A stretch of 64,000 nt of DNA from DATBAT01 sp963824805 (GTDB taxonomy: Bacteria; Acidobacteriota; Terriglobia; Terriglobales; Acidobacteriaceae), in NCBI GenBank assembly GCA_963824805.1, contig CAWGQZ010000059.1, forward strand, positions 13,350 to 77,349, read 5' to 3'. The position numbers and the translations under genes were made by a program. Below are positions 63,239 through 64,000 of the stretch, piece after piece. The notes under the pieces were generated by a model. It saw only the letters and a list, made by a program, of their open reading frames with translations, ran no database searches and was not told the origin of the DNA. Each line of letters begins with the position of its first letter. Within the stretch, counting starts at the first letter, position 1.

Positions 63239-64000
63239 CTGAAGTTTTACAGTCTTTTGCTGTGCCTCAACGGTAATGGCTTTGCGCTAGCATCCTTCAC
63301 GGCCAGGGTGAAATGTTGCGGTCGGTACAATCCTCGGCAGCTGCAGTTGACGGTCAAGGCGCAGTTGTCGCCGAGCGCTAAAGTGGATGTAACCAACCTT
63401 GCCACGAGCGTAACTCAAAAGGCACATACCGCGGGTACAGTAATTTCACGGTCCCTTATCTCACCTGAAAAGTACCGGGTTAGCGTGGCCGTCGGCGGGC
63501 CTGTCAGAAGTCGGTTGTCGATAATGTAAATCTGGTGGTCGCGCACGGCGCGTGTGAACGTTACCATGAAGCCGGGCACCAACGAAGTCGTGGAGGTAGA
63601 GGGAAGTGCGGTGGCGCTCGATACCGACACCTCTGCATTTTGCCATTGGTGCAAGTGGAAGAGCGGGTGGAACAGTTGCCGCTGAATGGCCACAACTTCC
63701 TCAGCTTGCTCTTATCAGCACAGGGGCCGTCGAAACAACCGGCGAACAAGGCGGCATACGGCGGGCGGGCGCGGAAAACGCCATCGGTCGACGGCGGCCG
63801 TGCAAAATGCCAACAACTACACGCTGGACGGAGCTGGCCAATCCGGACACCGCGTTGAATACTCCCGCGGTAATTCTCTCGCAAGATGTGCGATCCAGGA
63901 ATTCAAAGTGTTGACGAAACCTACTCCGCTGAGTACGGCTTCCAGTGCTAACCAGATCAGCATCGTCAGTAAAAGCGGTACAAACCAACTTCACGGTACG
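63239..64000 (+). pseudogene. Broken mirror copy of the TonB receptor 5' part
   Basis: Plus-strand text repeats the receptor's N-terminus: KFYSLLLCLNGNGFALASF, then KVDVTNLATSVTQKAHT, EEVEQLPLNGHNFLSLL-type text and AVILSQD, in shifting frames. The receptor start codon itself is damaged (CTCTGAAG in place of CTATGAAG near 63236-63243). The copy stops at the window edge. Confidence 0.85.

Larger units (their letters stand above)
61717..64000. repeat. Imperfect reverse-complement copy of roughly 59,470-61,706 (foldback)
   Basis: Successive segments match the left side in reverse. Examples: ACCGAAGAGAGTGGCGTGAGG at about 62320 versus GAAAGTGGCGTGAGGATGCGGG on the reverse of 61100-61134; the operator and receptor promoter reappear around 63015-63080; the receptor start region at 63190-63260; and the last bases GTACAAACCAACTTCACGGT mirror about 59475-59500. 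By eye nearly every 20-30 bases carries a mismatch or indel, equally in genes and intergenic DNA. The copy is 2.28 kb and reaches the window end, so its full extent is unseen. Confidence 0.92.

Overview
The window looks like a piece of an Acidobacteriota (Terriglobia/Koribacter-like) genome or metagenomic contig. Clues are a giant Oar-type TonB-dependent receptor with an N-terminal carboxypeptidase-regulatory domain next to a TPR gene, a DUF5117-type metalloprotease, secreted plant-polymer glycosidases, an IclR/periplasmic-binding-protein chimeric regulator, moderately GC-rich DNA, and one intergenic inverted repeat beginning TGTCATCCCGAG of a kind common in this phylum. This assignment rests on gene content only.

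Layout: 0-5 kb, two tandem secreted glycosidase-like proteins (the first cut by the window edge) and a secreted zinc metalloprotease. 5-11 kb, minus-strand cluster lepB-carA-carB-GNAT acetyltransferase. 11-15 kb, PCYC-motif secreted protein, TPR protein, YvcK-type factor (frameshifted), glmU. 15-25 kb, small conserved proteins (UBP zinc finger, DUF5996, DUF2277), a D-2-hydroxyacid dehydrogenase, a secreted (alpha/alpha)6 glycosidase, a zinc alcohol dehydrogenase, a LacI repressor, a ferredoxin, ssb, and a coupled membrane-protein/hydrolase pair. 25-37 kb, pterin dehydratase, MFS and DMT transporters, YpdA-like reductase, bicupin, aspartase, MidA-type methyltransferase, multicopper oxidase and a phospholipase-C-like phosphoesterase. 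37-41 kb, a DksA/TraR zinc finger, three response regulators without kinases, and two tiny membrane proteins (Lmo0937-like, 49 aa; DUF3309-like, 50 aa). 41-48 kb, a treX(glgX)-treZ-treY operon that makes trehalose from glycogen. 49-61.7 kb, a sugar-acquisition island: RhaT-like symporter, arabinose/fucose-isomerase-family enzyme, two tandem GH39-like xylosidases, decayed copies of a GH39/TPR module, a decayed or error-ridden TPR gene, an Oar/TonB receptor and a divergent IclR-type regulator.

Two things dominate the unusual signals. (1) From about 61,711 to the window end the sequence folds back: it is an imperfect reverse complement of the preceding 2.3 kb, riddled with small indels, around a near-perfect 25-bp-arm hairpin. 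A long-read foldback chimera or assembly artefact is the simplest reading. (2) Eight otherwise good genes (yvcK, DUF5996, MFS, DMT, midA, glgX, treY, first GH39) are each broken by one or two single-base shifts, several in homopolymers, pointing to uncorrected sequence errors more than to pseudogenes. By contrast, 55.08-55.35 kb holds genuine-looking 3'-end remnants of a second TPR gene and a third GH39 gene, evidence of tandem duplication followed by deletion. I did not find tRNA, rRNA, CRISPR, transposase or prophage genes, and I cannot point to a wholly new system. The best biological leads are the GH39/TPR/TonB/isomerase sugar regulon with visible operator-like sites, and the coupled membrane-protein/hydrolase pair at 23.7-25.3 kb.
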